Positions 36,876 to 44,413 of a stretch of DNA of 64,000 bases are shown here, in pieces (within the stretch, counting starts at the first letter, position 1; every line of letters starts with the position of its first letter). Below the pieces are notes generated by a model. It was not told where the DNA came from. It did no database searches and worked only from the letters and a program-made list of their open reading frames with translations. Source of the stretch: an uncultured Muribaculaceae bacterium (lineage in GTDB: Bacteria; Bacteroidota; Bacteroidia; Bacteroidales; Muribaculaceae). Where the stretch lies: contig CAJGBY010000003.1 of NCBI GenBank assembly GCA_904501735.1, positions 62,001 through 126,000 on the forward strand, read 5' to 3'. The position numbers and the translations under genes were made by a program.

Positions 36876-36906
36876 CAAAAATAATTGTAAATTTCTACAT
36901 AATCAA
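36876..36906 (-). promoter_or_regulatory. Bacteroidetes-type promoter for the 36.8-31.1 kb run
   Basis: Minus strand TTG (36904-36906), 20 bp, then TATTTTTG (36876-36883); predicted start near 36869, leader about 29 nt. Confidence 0.7.
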
Positions 36907-37026
36907 CCTTTTGACTCCTAAAAGTTCATAAAATGAGATGAGAAAATAGAGTGTTTGTGATATATAAACATCAAAAAATGCCTTAAGGTTGGGGCGAAAG
37001 GGTTCTTTAGATAGAAGGGGTGGGAG

Positions 37027-37200
37027 ATTTTTTAGACAAAAGGGCAGAAGGGGATGGGGTGGATGGGGGAGATGGTGTACCTAAACGGCACGCGGTTGTG
37101 GTGTGGTTTCTACCCCGCACTGAAGTACGGGGTTACCTTAGATGTAGCCCTCGCGGGCTGAGGGGTGAATAGTGGCTATAGTAGCTATAGTGCCAATAGG
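37027..37200. repeat. Hairpin-rich direct repeat, copy A
   Basis: About 174 bp, closely similar (roughly 90 percent by eye) to copy B at 38971-39142, same orientation. It opens with the TTTTTTAGACAAAAGG motif and contains two hairpins: CCCCG with CGGGG (37113-37132) and AGCCC with GGGCT (37146-37159). It ends GGCTATAGTAGCTATAGTGCC. No gene is visible between 36841 and 37341 apart from this repeat, the promoter at 36876-36906, a further TTTAGACAAAAGGACAG copy at 37229-37245 and a hairpin at 37281-37316. Confidence 0.85.
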
Positions 37201-37280
37201 GGGGTGAAGCGAATGGGGCTAATGGCTCTTTAGACAAAAGGACAGAATGACAAAAAGGGCAAAGGGGGGATGGAATTAAG

Positions 37281-37316
37281 AAAGCCAACTTATCTGATTG
37301 TGGATAGGTTGGCTTT
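37281..37316 (-). terminator. Probable terminator of the 37.3-38.5 kb island genes
   Basis: A 14-bp stem (37281-37294 with 37303-37316) with one G-U pair and an 8-nt loop, just past the 37342 stop. The following T-tract (TTTCTTAATT on the minus strand) is only moderate. Confidence 0.65.
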
Positions 37317-37341
37317 TGGGGTGTTAGCTAAAAGTTTTCAT

Positions 37342-37629
37342 TTAATCTAAAGGTGGATATATTTGTATACTTCGATCTATTAAAACAGGTATATTCTGTT
37401 CTTTTCCTTCTTTTGTGAGAATTAATTTAATATTATTAGCGAAAATGCTTTCATTTTGTTCCTGAAAATATATAGATTTCGCATGATTTCGTATTAGGAA
37501 ACAAATAAAATCTGTAAGGATTCTTTCGTTAGAATCATTGCTAAAATCAGCTGAACACATAAAATTCAATGATTTCGGTTTGCCTTTTATGCTAAATTGA
37601 ATTGTATAAACAAATAGATTATTATTCAT
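37342..37629 (-). CDS. Small hypothetical protein
   Basis: A 95-aa cytoplasmic-looking protein with no signal peptide and no recognised domain. It reads as alternating strands and a helix (NNLFVYTIQFSIKGKPKS, then FICFLIRNHAKSIYFQ, IKLILTKEGKEQNIPVLIDR). Base composition is strongly AT-rich, unlike its housekeeping neighbours. It lies 37 bp after the DUF4595-type lipoprotein gene and before a hairpin terminator, inside the repeat-flanked island. It is probably real because of clean spacing, but there is no homology support. Confidence 0.55.
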   Translation of the reverse strand: MNNNLFVYTIQFSIKGKPKSLNFMCSADFSNDSNERILTDFICFLIRNHAKSIYFQEQNESIFANNIKLILTKEGKEQNIPVLIDRSIQIYPPLD

Positions 37630-37666
37630 AATAGATTATGAGAGTATAATTAGTTCGAATATTTAG

Positions 37667-38476
37667 TTATTGCCATTTGAAATAATATTTTATTGTAAAA
37701 TTATCACTATCAGTCATAGTACATGTTTTAATATATCCATCATCAGTAAATGTATATTGTATATCAATAATATCTTGGGTATTTCCACTACTATATTTTT
37801 CAACTACTTTATCCGGCAACTGTTTAGTTCTTAAACCCACTAATTCGGGGTGTGCATAATAAAGTTCATACCAAAAATAATTAAGTCCACTATGAATCGT
37901 ATATTCTAAAGCTTGATGCATCAAAGGAAAATATCCTTTACAAGTTTTGTCGCTATAATAAAACTCTACAGTATCGCCAAATGCTTTAATTATTGTCTTT
38001 AAATTACCTTTTTCCCAAACAAGTTCAATCTCTTTATCAATAGGGTAAGTCCATGAAATCATTTGTTTTGAAGAATTATATTTATGGGCATCTTCTATAT
38101 CTTTAATATTATAGCGATTTAAACTATATGTTTCAGAGACAAGTCCTTTATTTAAGCCATAACACCAAGGATCATTGTCATCTTCACCATAATAATTTTC
38201 AATAAGATTTTCCTTCCAAATGTAATATTCTGTATAATTATCGGAACTGTTTTTAGCTTTAATTAATCTTTTTTGTTCGTCATAAACAAATTTTATTGTA
38301 TGACTCTGTTCGCCCCATCTTGTTACATAATAATCTGTTATTTCAACAACTTTCTTTTCGTTAGAAACAACCCCAGAATCATTTTTTTTAGGTTCATCAT
38401 CTTTGCTGCAAGAAGCGAAATTAGCACACATAAGAATAGACACCACAGTCATTCCAATCAACTTAAATGTTTTCAT
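37667..38476 (-). CDS. DUF4595-type lipoprotein
   Basis: A 269-aa lipoprotein starting at the ATG at 38476 (MKTFKLIGMTVVSILMCANF), with the lipobox ASC and a charged KDDEPKKN stretch after the Cys that suggests surface export. The remainder is built of YD/KS-type strands (VYDEQKRLIKAKNSSDNYTE, YTFTDDGYIKTC), as in DUF4595-like proteins of gut Bacteroidales. Function is unknown. The frame reaches 38503, but upstream starts precede the signal peptide poorly. AT content is high. It has an unusually long leader with an internal small ORF (38557-38670). Confidence 0.8.
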   Translation of the reverse strand: MKTFKLIGMTVVSILMCANFASCSKDDEPKKNDSGVVSNEKKVVEITDYYVTRWGEQSHTIKFVYDEQKRLIKAKNSSDNYTEYYIWKENLIENYYGEDDNDPWCYGLNKGLVSETYSLNRYNIKDIEDAHKYNSSKQMISWTYPIDKEIELVWEKGNLKTIIKAFGDTVEFYYSDKTCKGYFPLMHQALEYTIHSGLNYFWYELYYAHPELVGLRTKQLPDKVVEKYSSGNTQDIIDIQYTFTDDGYIKTCTMTDSDNFTIKYYFKWQ

Positions 38477-38782
38477 TTTTGAAATTTGCTTTGTGTTCTT
38501 CAATCCTCCGAGTGGAACCGTAAATAAACAAAGAAAGCGTGAGGACTGTATTTCGCTTATCTTTCAGTCTGGCTTCTCGCATTGCCTTTGGGACAGATAA
38601 GCAACAGTCGCCCACGCTTATCCGATATATAGAATCCAATGAGGATAGTATATAACCAAAGCGTGAGCATTGTTGCCACCTTCTTTGTCCCTTTTTCAAA
38701 TTTTGCGAGAATTTGACTGAACAAGAAAAGTTTCAATAACGCTCTTAATAATATGTCTTGACTATCTTGTGATAATCATAGG
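38477..38782 (-). promoter_or_regulatory. Long structured leader of the lipoprotein gene
   Basis: From a -7 element at 38783-38790 to the ATG at 38476 there are about 300 nt. The leader holds a 37-codon ORF and three copies of an element based on CACGCTT. On the minus strand CACGCTT occurs at 38659-38665 and at 38535-38541, and its complement AAGCGTG at 38613-38619 lies between, so the middle copy can pair with either. A second option is GATAAGC (38616-38622) with GCTTATC (38596-38602). Mutually exclusive pairings of this kind fit an attenuator-like switch. No known riboswitch was recognised. Confidence 0.5.
38557..38670 (-). CDS. Possible 37-aa leader peptide
   Basis: ATG at 38670, TAA at 38557-38559. 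The peptide starts MLTLWLYTILIGFYISDKRG, with a hydrophobic segment then basic residues. It sits in the leader of the lipoprotein gene, overlapping the CACGCTT repeats, behind an A/G-rich stretch. It may be a true leader peptide or chance in a conserved RNA; I have no homology evidence. Confidence 0.3.
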   Translation of the reverse strand: MLTLWLYTILIGFYISDKRGRLLLICPKGNARSQTER

Positions 38783-38790
38783 CAAAAATA
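38783..38790 (-). promoter_or_regulatory. -7 element for the lipoprotein leader
   Basis: Minus strand TATTTTTG matches TAnnTTTG. No good -33 element is seen. Confidence 0.5.
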
Positions 38791-38870
38791 ATCAAAAAAT
38801 GTTATAGTGGGAGCTTTTTTGAGAAATATTTTTTCGGGGAGATGTCTATAGAGGGTGTTTTCGTGAAGTA

Positions 38871-38962
38871 GCACCCTTCAGGTGCATGTTTGTTGTGGGG
38901 TGTAGTCCGGTGGTTGCGCTTTGCTTAACCACCGGTTAATAGTAGTGTCATCCTACGGATGA
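38871..38962. repeat. Cluster of three small intergenic hairpins
   Basis: GCACC/GGTGC (38871-38885), CCGGTGGTT/AACCACCGG (38907-38915 with 38927-38935) and TCATCC/GGATGA (38948-38962) lie in a row just before copy B of the direct repeat. They are GC-rich islands in AT-rich DNA. No coding potential seen. Confidence 0.7.
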
Positions 38963-38970
38963 AGATGATA

Positions 38971-39142
38971 ATTTTTTAGACAAAAGAACAAAAAGGGATG
39001 GGGTGGATGGGGAGATGGCGTACCTAAACGGCAAGCGAGTGTGGTGTGGCTTCTACCTCGCACTGAAGTACGGGGTTACCTTAGATGTAGCCCTGCGGGC
39101 TGAGGGGGTGAATAGTGACTATAGTAGCTATAGTGCCAATAG
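38971..39142. repeat. Hairpin-rich direct repeat, copy B
   Basis: About 172 bp matching copy A (37027-37200). Hairpins are preserved with changes that keep pairing (CCTCG with CGGGG through a G-U pair) or shorten only the loop (AGCCC-tgc-GGGCT). A further ATTTTTAGACATAAGGACA motif follows at 39152. The stretch 38791-39257 has no supportable gene. Confidence 0.85.
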
Positions 39143-39220
39143 TGGGCGAATGATTTTTAGACATAAGGACAAAAAATGGGGGAAGATATGGGTAATAGTG
39201 GGTGATGGGGTTGAAAAAAA

Positions 39221-39254
39221 CAAAAAAAAAGGAGTTACGATTGTAACTCCTTTT
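39221..39254 (-). terminator. Terminator after tRNA-Pro
   Basis: Twelve-bp perfect stem (39227-39238 with 39243-39254), GATT loop; on the minus strand it runs into a long T-tract. Confidence 0.85.
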
Positions 39255-39257
39255 GTG

Positions 39258-39332
39258 TCGGGGTACCAGGATTCGAACCTGGGACCCCCTGCTCCCAAAG
39301 CAGGTGCGCTAACCGGACTGCGCTACACCCCG
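39258..39332 (-). tRNA. tRNA-Pro (UGG)
   Basis: 75-nt cloverleaf without encoded CCA. The acceptor stem CGGGGTG pairs with TACCCCG, discriminator A, T-loop GGTTCGAATCC, and the anticodon loop TTTGGGA gives anticodon TGG. Its 3' end faces the repeat-flanked island. Confidence 0.95.
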
Positions 39333-39427
39333 ATTGCATTCATTTCTGAATTGCGAGTGCAAAGATATAACCTTTTTGCGAGATGTGCAAATATTTGTGA
39401 TAAAAATTTTGATTTTTGTTGATAAAT

Positions 39428-40426
39428 TTATGAAATCGTAGCTAATGCTGCGATTAAATCGTTGATAGAAGTAGCTGTGATGAGGCGATTTGCTTTCTCG
39501 ATGGAGAAATTTCTTGGCGATGTTGCTGTGATGGTGATGTCGCACTGAGAATCGGAGTTGATGCGATAGCCATTGCGAGCAAGAGCGTTTGCAATCCAGC
39601 GAGTTAGGACGGCGTCGTCGCTTTTGAGGTTGACCGAATGAGGACAATCGATATTGATGCAGAAATCGCCTTGTGAAAGGTTGAACGATATGTTTTGTGA
39701 AGCGAAAATAGAGTCCATAGCCCCAGTGAGAGCAAGATCTTCGGTGTTTCCGCTTAAAACTTGTCGGTCGTGAGTAATAATCCACAACTCGTCGGCAAGC
39801 ATGACAGCTTGAGAAAGGTCGTGCGACGAAAGAAGGATAGCCTTGTTGTGCTCGTGGGCAAGGCGATGGAGCAAGAGCATTGTTTCCATGCGGCTTTCCA
39901 CATCGAGGAAGGCTGTTGGTTCGTCGAGAATGATGATAGGAGTGCTTTGTGCAAGTGCCTTGGCAATCATCACCTTTTGTCGTTCGCCATCGGATAGCTC
40001 GGCAAGGAACGAATTCGCCTTGTGGCTGATTCCTGCTTGGTGCATCGCATCTTCGACGATAGAGCGATCATTGCTATCTAATATTCCCAAGAAGCCTGTG
40101 TAGGGTTGTCGACCAAGCGACACGAGTTCGCGAACGGTGAGTCCACCAGCCTGAGTGCGGTCGGTGTTGACGATGCTAAGAAGTCGCGATAGCTCCTTTT
40201 TGCTGATAGAGTTGATTGGCGTTCCGTTGAGGAGAGTGTTGCCTTCGAGCGGAGCTTGGTCGCCCGTGATGGTGCGCAGGAGGGTGGATTTGCCTATACC
40301 ATTGGCACCAAGAAGAGCTACAAGTTTGCCTTGCTCAACCGATAGATTGAGTGAGGAAAGAATAGGAGTATCGGTGTTGCCTTTGCGATAGCCTACTGTG
40401 AGATTGTGAGTGCTTAGTATAGACAT
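39428..40426 (-). CDS. Iron-complex/cobalamin-type ABC transporter ATPase
   Basis: A 332-aa ATPase that powers uptake through the adjacent permease. It has Walker A (GANGIGKSTLLRTI near residue 37), Q-loop region, the signature LSDGERQKVMIAKAL near 143 and Walker B (IIILDEPTAFLD near 164). The ABC domain ends near residue 250. About 80 extra residues follow (FCINIDCPHSVNL, then ANALARNGYRI, TATSINDLIAALATIS) and look like a small alpha/beta domain. It starts 2 bp after the permease gene. Substrate (siderophore, haem or cobalamin) is not determined. Confidence 0.92.
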   Translation of the reverse strand: MSILSTHNLTVGYRKGNTDTPILSSLNLSVEQGKLVALLGANGIGKSTLLRTITGDQAPLEGNTLLNGTPINSISKKELSRLLSIVNTDRTQAGGLTVRELVSLGRQPYTGFLGILDSNDRSIVEDAMHQAGISHKANSFLAELSDGERQKVMIAKALAQSTPIIILDEPTAFLDVESRMETMLLLHRLAHEHNKAILLSSHDLSQAVMLADELWIITHDRQVLSGNTEDLALTGAMDSIFASQNISFNLSQGDFCINIDCPHSVNLKSDDAVLTRWIANALARNGYRINSDSQCDITITATSPRNFSIEKANRLITATSINDLIAALATIS

Positions 40427-40428
40427 AT

Positions 40429-41481
40429 TTAGTTGAAATACTGTAGTTTGCGACGGTTGAGAATGATGTATATTATCACAGGTACACCAATGATAGGAGT
40501 GATGGCATTAATAGGAATGATTCCTATTGAAACAGGCGCAACGCTCACGAGAGAGCACAATAGAGCCATTACGGCACCTGCCAACATGGTTATAGGTGTG
40601 AGAATATTGTGGTTGGAAGTTCCGATAGATAGACGAGCTATGTGAGGAACAACCAATCCGAGGAAGCTGATAGGTCCACAATAGGCAGTAACCACAGCTG
40701 TGAGAAGTCCTGTGATGATGAGTAGCGTGTTGCGAGTGTGCTTGATGTTGACACCAAGGTTTTCGGCGTAGCGAGTGCCGAGAAGTAGCGCGTTGAGAGG
40801 CTTCACCATGAGGATAGCAGCCAAAAGTGAAATGATTATGGCGATGGTGAAGAATGAAATCTCATCGGCCGATACGCCAGAGAAGTTACCCATACCCCAA
40901 ATAACGAAAGAGTGAACGCCCTCTTCGGTAGCAAAGAAATTGAGCAGTGAAATGGCGCTCGAAGTGAGATAGCTCACCATAATACCGATGATGAGAATCA
41001 TTGTGGCACTCTTGACGAAAGTTGAAAATACGATGAGTATAGCCAACACAGCCATTGCGCCGATGAAAGCCCCCGATAGGGTGGTTAGGTGGGCTGCCAA
41101 TGAGCCTGTGATGCTTGATAGAGCGCTACCACCGATGAGCATAACGATAGCCACGCCAAGACTTGCGCCTGTGGATATACCTAATATAGAAGGGTCGGCA
41201 AGAGGGTTGTTGAAAACCGTTTGCAAGAGTAGTCCACACACAGCAAGAGCCGCCCCAGCAAGAGTGGCTGTGATGATGGTAGGGATGCGAGATTGGAAGA
41301 TGATGACCTCCCAGATGTGGTTGTCGCATTTTTCGCCAGTGAGCATACCGAAAATTTCGCTCGCAGGAATGTCTACAGAGCCAATCAGTAGGTTGCCAAT
41401 AATTAGAGCTATAAGCAGTGCTAATAGGGCAATGGTGGCAATGACAAATCGTCGATTGTGTATGTTGGTAGAATTACTCAT
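40429..41481 (-). CDS. FecCD/BtuC-family ABC permease
   Basis: A 350-aa inner-membrane permease with about ten helices. Family blocks are RIPTIITATLAGAALAVCGL near residue 68, NPLADPSILGISTGASLGVA near 92, and the C-terminal FLGLVVPHIARLSIGTSNHN near 272, the cytoplasmic EAA-like loop region that meets the ATPase. It overlaps the end of the binding-protein gene by 8 bp and the ATPase gene follows by 2 bp, so the three form a tight operon. Confidence 0.94.
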   Translation of the reverse strand: MSNSTNIHNRRFVIATIALLALLIALIIGNLLIGSVDIPASEIFGMLTGEKCDNHIWEVIIFQSRIPTIITATLAGAALAVCGLLLQTVFNNPLADPSILGISTGASLGVAIVMLIGGSALSSITGSLAAHLTTLSGAFIGAMAVLAILIVFSTFVKSATMILIIGIMVSYLTSSAISLLNFFATEEGVHSFVIWGMGNFSGVSADEISFFTIAIIISLLAAILMVKPLNALLLGTRYAENLGVNIKHTRNTLLIITGLLTAVVTAYCGPISFLGLVVPHIARLSIGTSNHNILTPITMLAGAVMALLCSLVSVAPVSIGIIPINAITPIIGVPVIIYIILNRRKLQYFN

Positions 41482-42598
41482 CTAATAGAGGTTTGTAATA
41501 TTGTGTATTGTAGTCGGGGAGCAATTGAGGGTTGAAAATTGCTATATATTCTTTTAATAAAAGTTCGGGGTGGAAAGGGAAATCTTGATACAAGGTGGTG
41601 CGCTCGGTGTCGCAGAAATAGATGTTTTTCTGCTTGAACGCCTTAAATTCGGCATTAAGAGCATTTTGAACCTTGAGTTTGGTGTAGCTAAACGAAGATT
41701 CTAAGCTCTTGATGAGCCACACATCGGCATCGTGAGACTTTTCGAGCACCTGAGCCATATCGAGAGGAATAGAACCAGTGGTGTGAACATCACTCCAAGC
41801 ATAGGCGCCACCAGCATCGGCAAAAAGTTGAGCCATATAGCTATCGCCACCAGGAACATACCAAGTGCCATTGATGATGTTTTCGGATAGGACTTTGGTT
41901 TTGTGTTGCGATTGAGCAGCAAGTTGCTTGAGTTGGTTGTATTCAGTTAACACATTATTGTAAATGCTGTCGGCTTTTTCTTGCTCGCCAAACAATTCAC
42001 CAAACAGTTTGATCCATTCAGCTCTGCCCAGAGGAGAAGTTTCCATATAGTCGGCACATTGTACCACGGTGATACCGAGTTTTTCGATGTCTTTGAACTG
42101 AGAATCTTGGTAGGGCGACACGATGACAGCATCGGGTGAAAGCGCGATGATGCGTTCGATGTTAGGAGAAGCACTTGAGCCCACATTTACTATAGAACCA
42201 TTGTAGACGCCCTCGATAATTTCGGGGATCGTGAAGTATTGAGGATCGCACACACCCTTGATGGCTGATAAGTGTCCCAGTTCTTTGATGATATTGGCGT
42301 GAACGGTAGAATATACGATAACTCGTTTGAGTGGGCGAGTGATTGCGTTGTTAGGAGTAGACTCATTGTTATCAGAGAGTGTGAAAGAGCATAGATTGGC
42401 GTCTTTTTTCCACGGATTGATGATAGAGATGCGAGAGTCGTTGCTTGAGTTGTGCTCAATGGTGATGCCATTGGCATGGAGCATAGGGACGGGGGTAAAA
42501 TTGTCGTTGCCCGAATAAGATGAGTTGTGCTTGCTTGTAGGCGAACAAGCAATGAGCATGAAAATGATAGGAATGCAGAATAGCTTAAGTAGTTTCAT
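41474..42598 (-). CDS. Lipoprotein substrate-binding component of ABC importer
   Basis: A 374-aa periplasmic-binding lipoprotein. The start is the ATG at 42598 (MKLLKLFCIPIIFMLIACSP), with the lipobox LIAC; the frame extends to 42652 but that is across the promoter. The Peri_BP_2 fold shows in VKRVIVYSTVHANIIKELGH, NVGSSASPNIERIIALSPD and DAVIVSPYQDSQFKDIEKLG. It resembles BtuF/FecB-type proteins for cobalamin or ferric complexes. No TonB-dependent receptor is adjacent, so the outer-membrane partner must be elsewhere. Promoter at 42623-42653. Confidence 0.9.
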   Translation of the reverse strand: MKLLKLFCIPIIFMLIACSPTSKHNSSYSGNDNFTPVPMLHANGITIEHNSSNDSRISIINPWKKDANLCSFTLSDNNESTPNNAITRPLKRVIVYSTVHANIIKELGHLSAIKGVCDPQYFTIPEIIEGVYNGSIVNVGSSASPNIERIIALSPDAVIVSPYQDSQFKDIEKLGITVVQCADYMETSPLGRAEWIKLFGELFGEQEKADSIYNNVLTEYNQLKQLAAQSQHKTKVLSENIINGTWYVPGGDSYMAQLFADAGGAYAWSDVHTTGSIPLDMAQVLEKSHDADVWLIKSLESSFSYTKLKVQNALNAEFKAFKQKNIYFCDTERTTLYQDFPFHPELLLKEYIAIFNPQLLPDYNTQYYKPLLDE

Positions 42599-42622
42599 TT
42601 TAATGGCGCACAAAGTGTAATG

Positions 42623-42653
42623 CAAAATTAAATAATATCGGTGTAAACACAAA
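42623..42653 (-). promoter_or_regulatory. Bacteroidetes-type promoter for the ABC importer operon
   Basis: Minus strand TTTG (42650-42653), 19 bp, then TAATTTTG (42623-42630); predicted start near 42616, just before the ATG at 42598. It lies directly after the tRNA-Val terminator. Confidence 0.75.
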
Positions 42654-42687
42654 AAAATAAGCGACTCAATCGTTGATTGAATCGCTT
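42652..42687 (-). terminator. Terminator after tRNA-Val
   Basis: Thirteen-bp stem (42659-42671 with 42675-42687, one G-U) followed on the minus strand by ATTTTTTTG. The T-tract overlaps the -33 region of the ABC importer promoter. Confidence 0.8.
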
Positions 42688-42699
42688 AACATTTTGTTG

Positions 42700-42774
42700 T
42701 GGGCGTTGACGGATTCGAACCGCCGACCCTCTGCTTGTAAGGCAGATGCTCTGAACCAGCTGAGCTAAACGCCC
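42700..42774 (-). tRNA. tRNA-Val (UAC)
   Basis: 75-nt cloverleaf without encoded CCA. Acceptor GGGCGTT pairs with AACGCCC, discriminator A, T-arm GGTTCGAATCC, and the anticodon loop CTTACAA gives anticodon TAC. Confidence 0.96.
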
Positions 42775-42869
42775 TATTGATTTCTCAATTGCGATGCAAA
42801 GGTATAACTTTTTTTTGAATTGGCAAAGAAAAAAATGAAAAAAGTTTAGAAAAATTGTTCAAAGTGTTG

Positions 42870-42877
42870 TAAATTTG
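42870..42877 (+). promoter_or_regulatory. -7 element for purB
   Basis: TAAATTTG matches TAnnTTTG; the leader to the purB ATG would be about 110 nt. The -33 element is unclear. Confidence 0.5.
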
Positions 42878-42994
42878 CAATGTCTAATAAGTAATGAAAA
42901 GATTAAACGGCTGATTGATAGATTTTTCGCAGAAAAAAGCACAATCACCGAAAAATTAAAGAAAAAATAACCCAATAAATAAAAAATAAAGAAA

Positions 42995-44338
42995 ATGAAT
43001 TTAAGTACCCTCACAGCCATTTCGCCAATCGATGGCCGTTATCGTGGAAAAACTGAATCTCTAGATGCTTATTTCTCAGAATTTGCATTGATTCGCTATC
43101 GTGTGAAAGTAGAAGTAGAATATTTCATTGCATTGTGTGAATTGCCATTGCCACAACTTAGTGGCGTGGATGCAAGCAAATATGCATCATTGCGTGCAAT
43201 CTATGAAAACTTCTCGTTGGAAGATGCTCAACGAATCAAGGATATTGAGAGCGTAACCAATCACGATGTTAAAGCTGTGGAGTATTTCTTGAAAGAGTGC
43301 TTCGATGCACTTGGATTGAGCGAATGCAAGGAATTTATCCACTTCGGATTGACTTCACAAGATATCAACAATACATCGGTTCCAATGTCGGTGATGGACT
43401 CAATGAACGATGTGTTGGTACCACTTGTACAAGAAGTAATCGACCAATTGAATGCATTTGCTGAAGAATGGAAAGAACTTCCAATGCTTGCAAAGACACA
43501 TGGTCAACCAGCATCGCCTACTCGCTTGGGTAAGGAAATAAAGGTGTTTGCTTATCGTCTTGAAGAACAACTTGAACAACTAAAGGCAGTACCAGTGAGC
43601 GGTAAGTTCGGTGGTGCAACAGGTAACTTCAATGCACACCTTATCGCATTCCCTGAAGTGAACTGGCTTGAATTTGCTGAAAAGTTCTTGAGCGAAAAGC
43701 TTGGAATCAAGCGTGAGCGTTGGACAACCCAAATTTCAAACTACGATAATTTCGGCGCAATGTTTGATGCAATGAAGCGCATCAACACAATTATCATCGA
43801 CCTTGACCGCGATATTTGGCAATATATATCAATGAACTACTTCAAGCAAAAGATTAAGGCAGGTGAAGTGGGTTCATCGGCAATGCCTCACAAGGTGAAT
43901 CCAATCGACTTTGAAAACTCAGAAGGTAACCTTGGTATTGCTAATGCAGTGCTTGAACACTTGTCGTCAAAGTTGCCAATCTCTCGTTTGCAACGCGACT
44001 TGACCGACTCAACAGTGCTTCGTAATGTGGGTGTTCCTGTGGGTCACATGGTGATTGCAATGAAGAGCACATTGAAGGGTCTTGGCAAGCTTGTTCTTAA
44101 CGAAGAAGCAATCTATGCCGATCTTGATAATATGTGGAATGTGGTGGCTGAAGCTATTCAAACAATTCTTCGTCGTGAAGGATATGAAAAGCCATATGAA
44201 ACATTGAAGGCATTAACACGCACAAACAGCGTGGTGAACGAACAAAGTATATCGGAATTTATCGATACACTAAATGTGAGCGACGAAGTGAAAGCCGAGC
44301 TTAAGCGTATCACGCCTCACAGCTATACAGGATATTGA
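42995..44338 (+). CDS. purB: Adenylosuccinate lyase
   Basis: Acts twice in purine synthesis, splitting SAICAR and adenylosuccinate with release of fumarate. The 447-aa protein begins LSTLTAISPIDGRYRGKTE and has VTNHDVKAVEYFL near residue 88, HFGLTSQDINNTSVPM near 118 and the superfamily signature GSSAMPHKVNPIDFENSEGN near 292. Length and order match the PurB family over the whole protein. It stands as a single gene. Confidence 0.97.
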   Translation: MNLSTLTAISPIDGRYRGKTESLDAYFSEFALIRYRVKVEVEYFIALCELPLPQLSGVDASKYASLRAIYENFSLEDAQRIKDIESVTNHDVKAVEYFLKECFDALGLSECKEFIHFGLTSQDINNTSVPMSVMDSMNDVLVPLVQEVIDQLNAFAEEWKELPMLAKTHGQPASPTRLGKEIKVFAYRLEEQLEQLKAVPVSGKFGGATGNFNAHLIAFPEVNWLEFAEKFLSEKLGIKRERWTTQISNYDNFGAMFDAMKRINTIIIDLDRDIWQYISMNYFKQKIKAGEVGSSAMPHKVNPIDFENSEGNLGIANAVLEHLSSKLPISRLQRDLTDSTVLRNVGVPVGHMVIAMKSTLKGLGKLVLNEEAIYADLDNMWNVVAEAIQTILRREGYEKPYETLKALTRTNSVVNEQSISEFIDTLNVSDEVKAELKRITPHSYTGY

Positions 44339-44377
44339 TAACAAAACATGAAATACAAATCTTTTTAGGTGCAAAAA

Positions 44378-44407
44378 TTGTTGTTTCTACAAAAAACACT
44401 ATCTTTG
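44378..44407 (+). promoter_or_regulatory. Bacteroidetes-type promoter for the pseudouridine synthase gene
   Basis: TTG (44378-44380), 19 bp, then TATCTTTG (44400-44407), a full match. The predicted start near 44414 leaves a 186-nt leader. Confidence 0.8.
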
Positions 44408-44413
44408 CACCTT

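Noticed and set aside
38463..38699. 78-aa open frame on the minus strand over the leader
   Set aside because: It reads through the leader RNA elements in another frame, begins before the putative leader peptide and ends inside the lipoprotein gene start. The leader explanation is better.
37027..39142. Insertion sequence with inverted ends
   Set aside because: The repeats are direct, not inverted, and no transposase frame lies between them.
37000..39332. Integrative element ending at tRNA-Pro
   Set aside because: No integrase, no transposase and no duplicated tRNA 3' end were found at the far side; only direct repeats remain as evidence.
39003..39422. 139-aa open frame across repeat copy B and the tRNA-Pro region
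   Set aside because: It runs through a duplicated hairpin repeat, a terminator and the tRNA, so it cannot be a natural protein.
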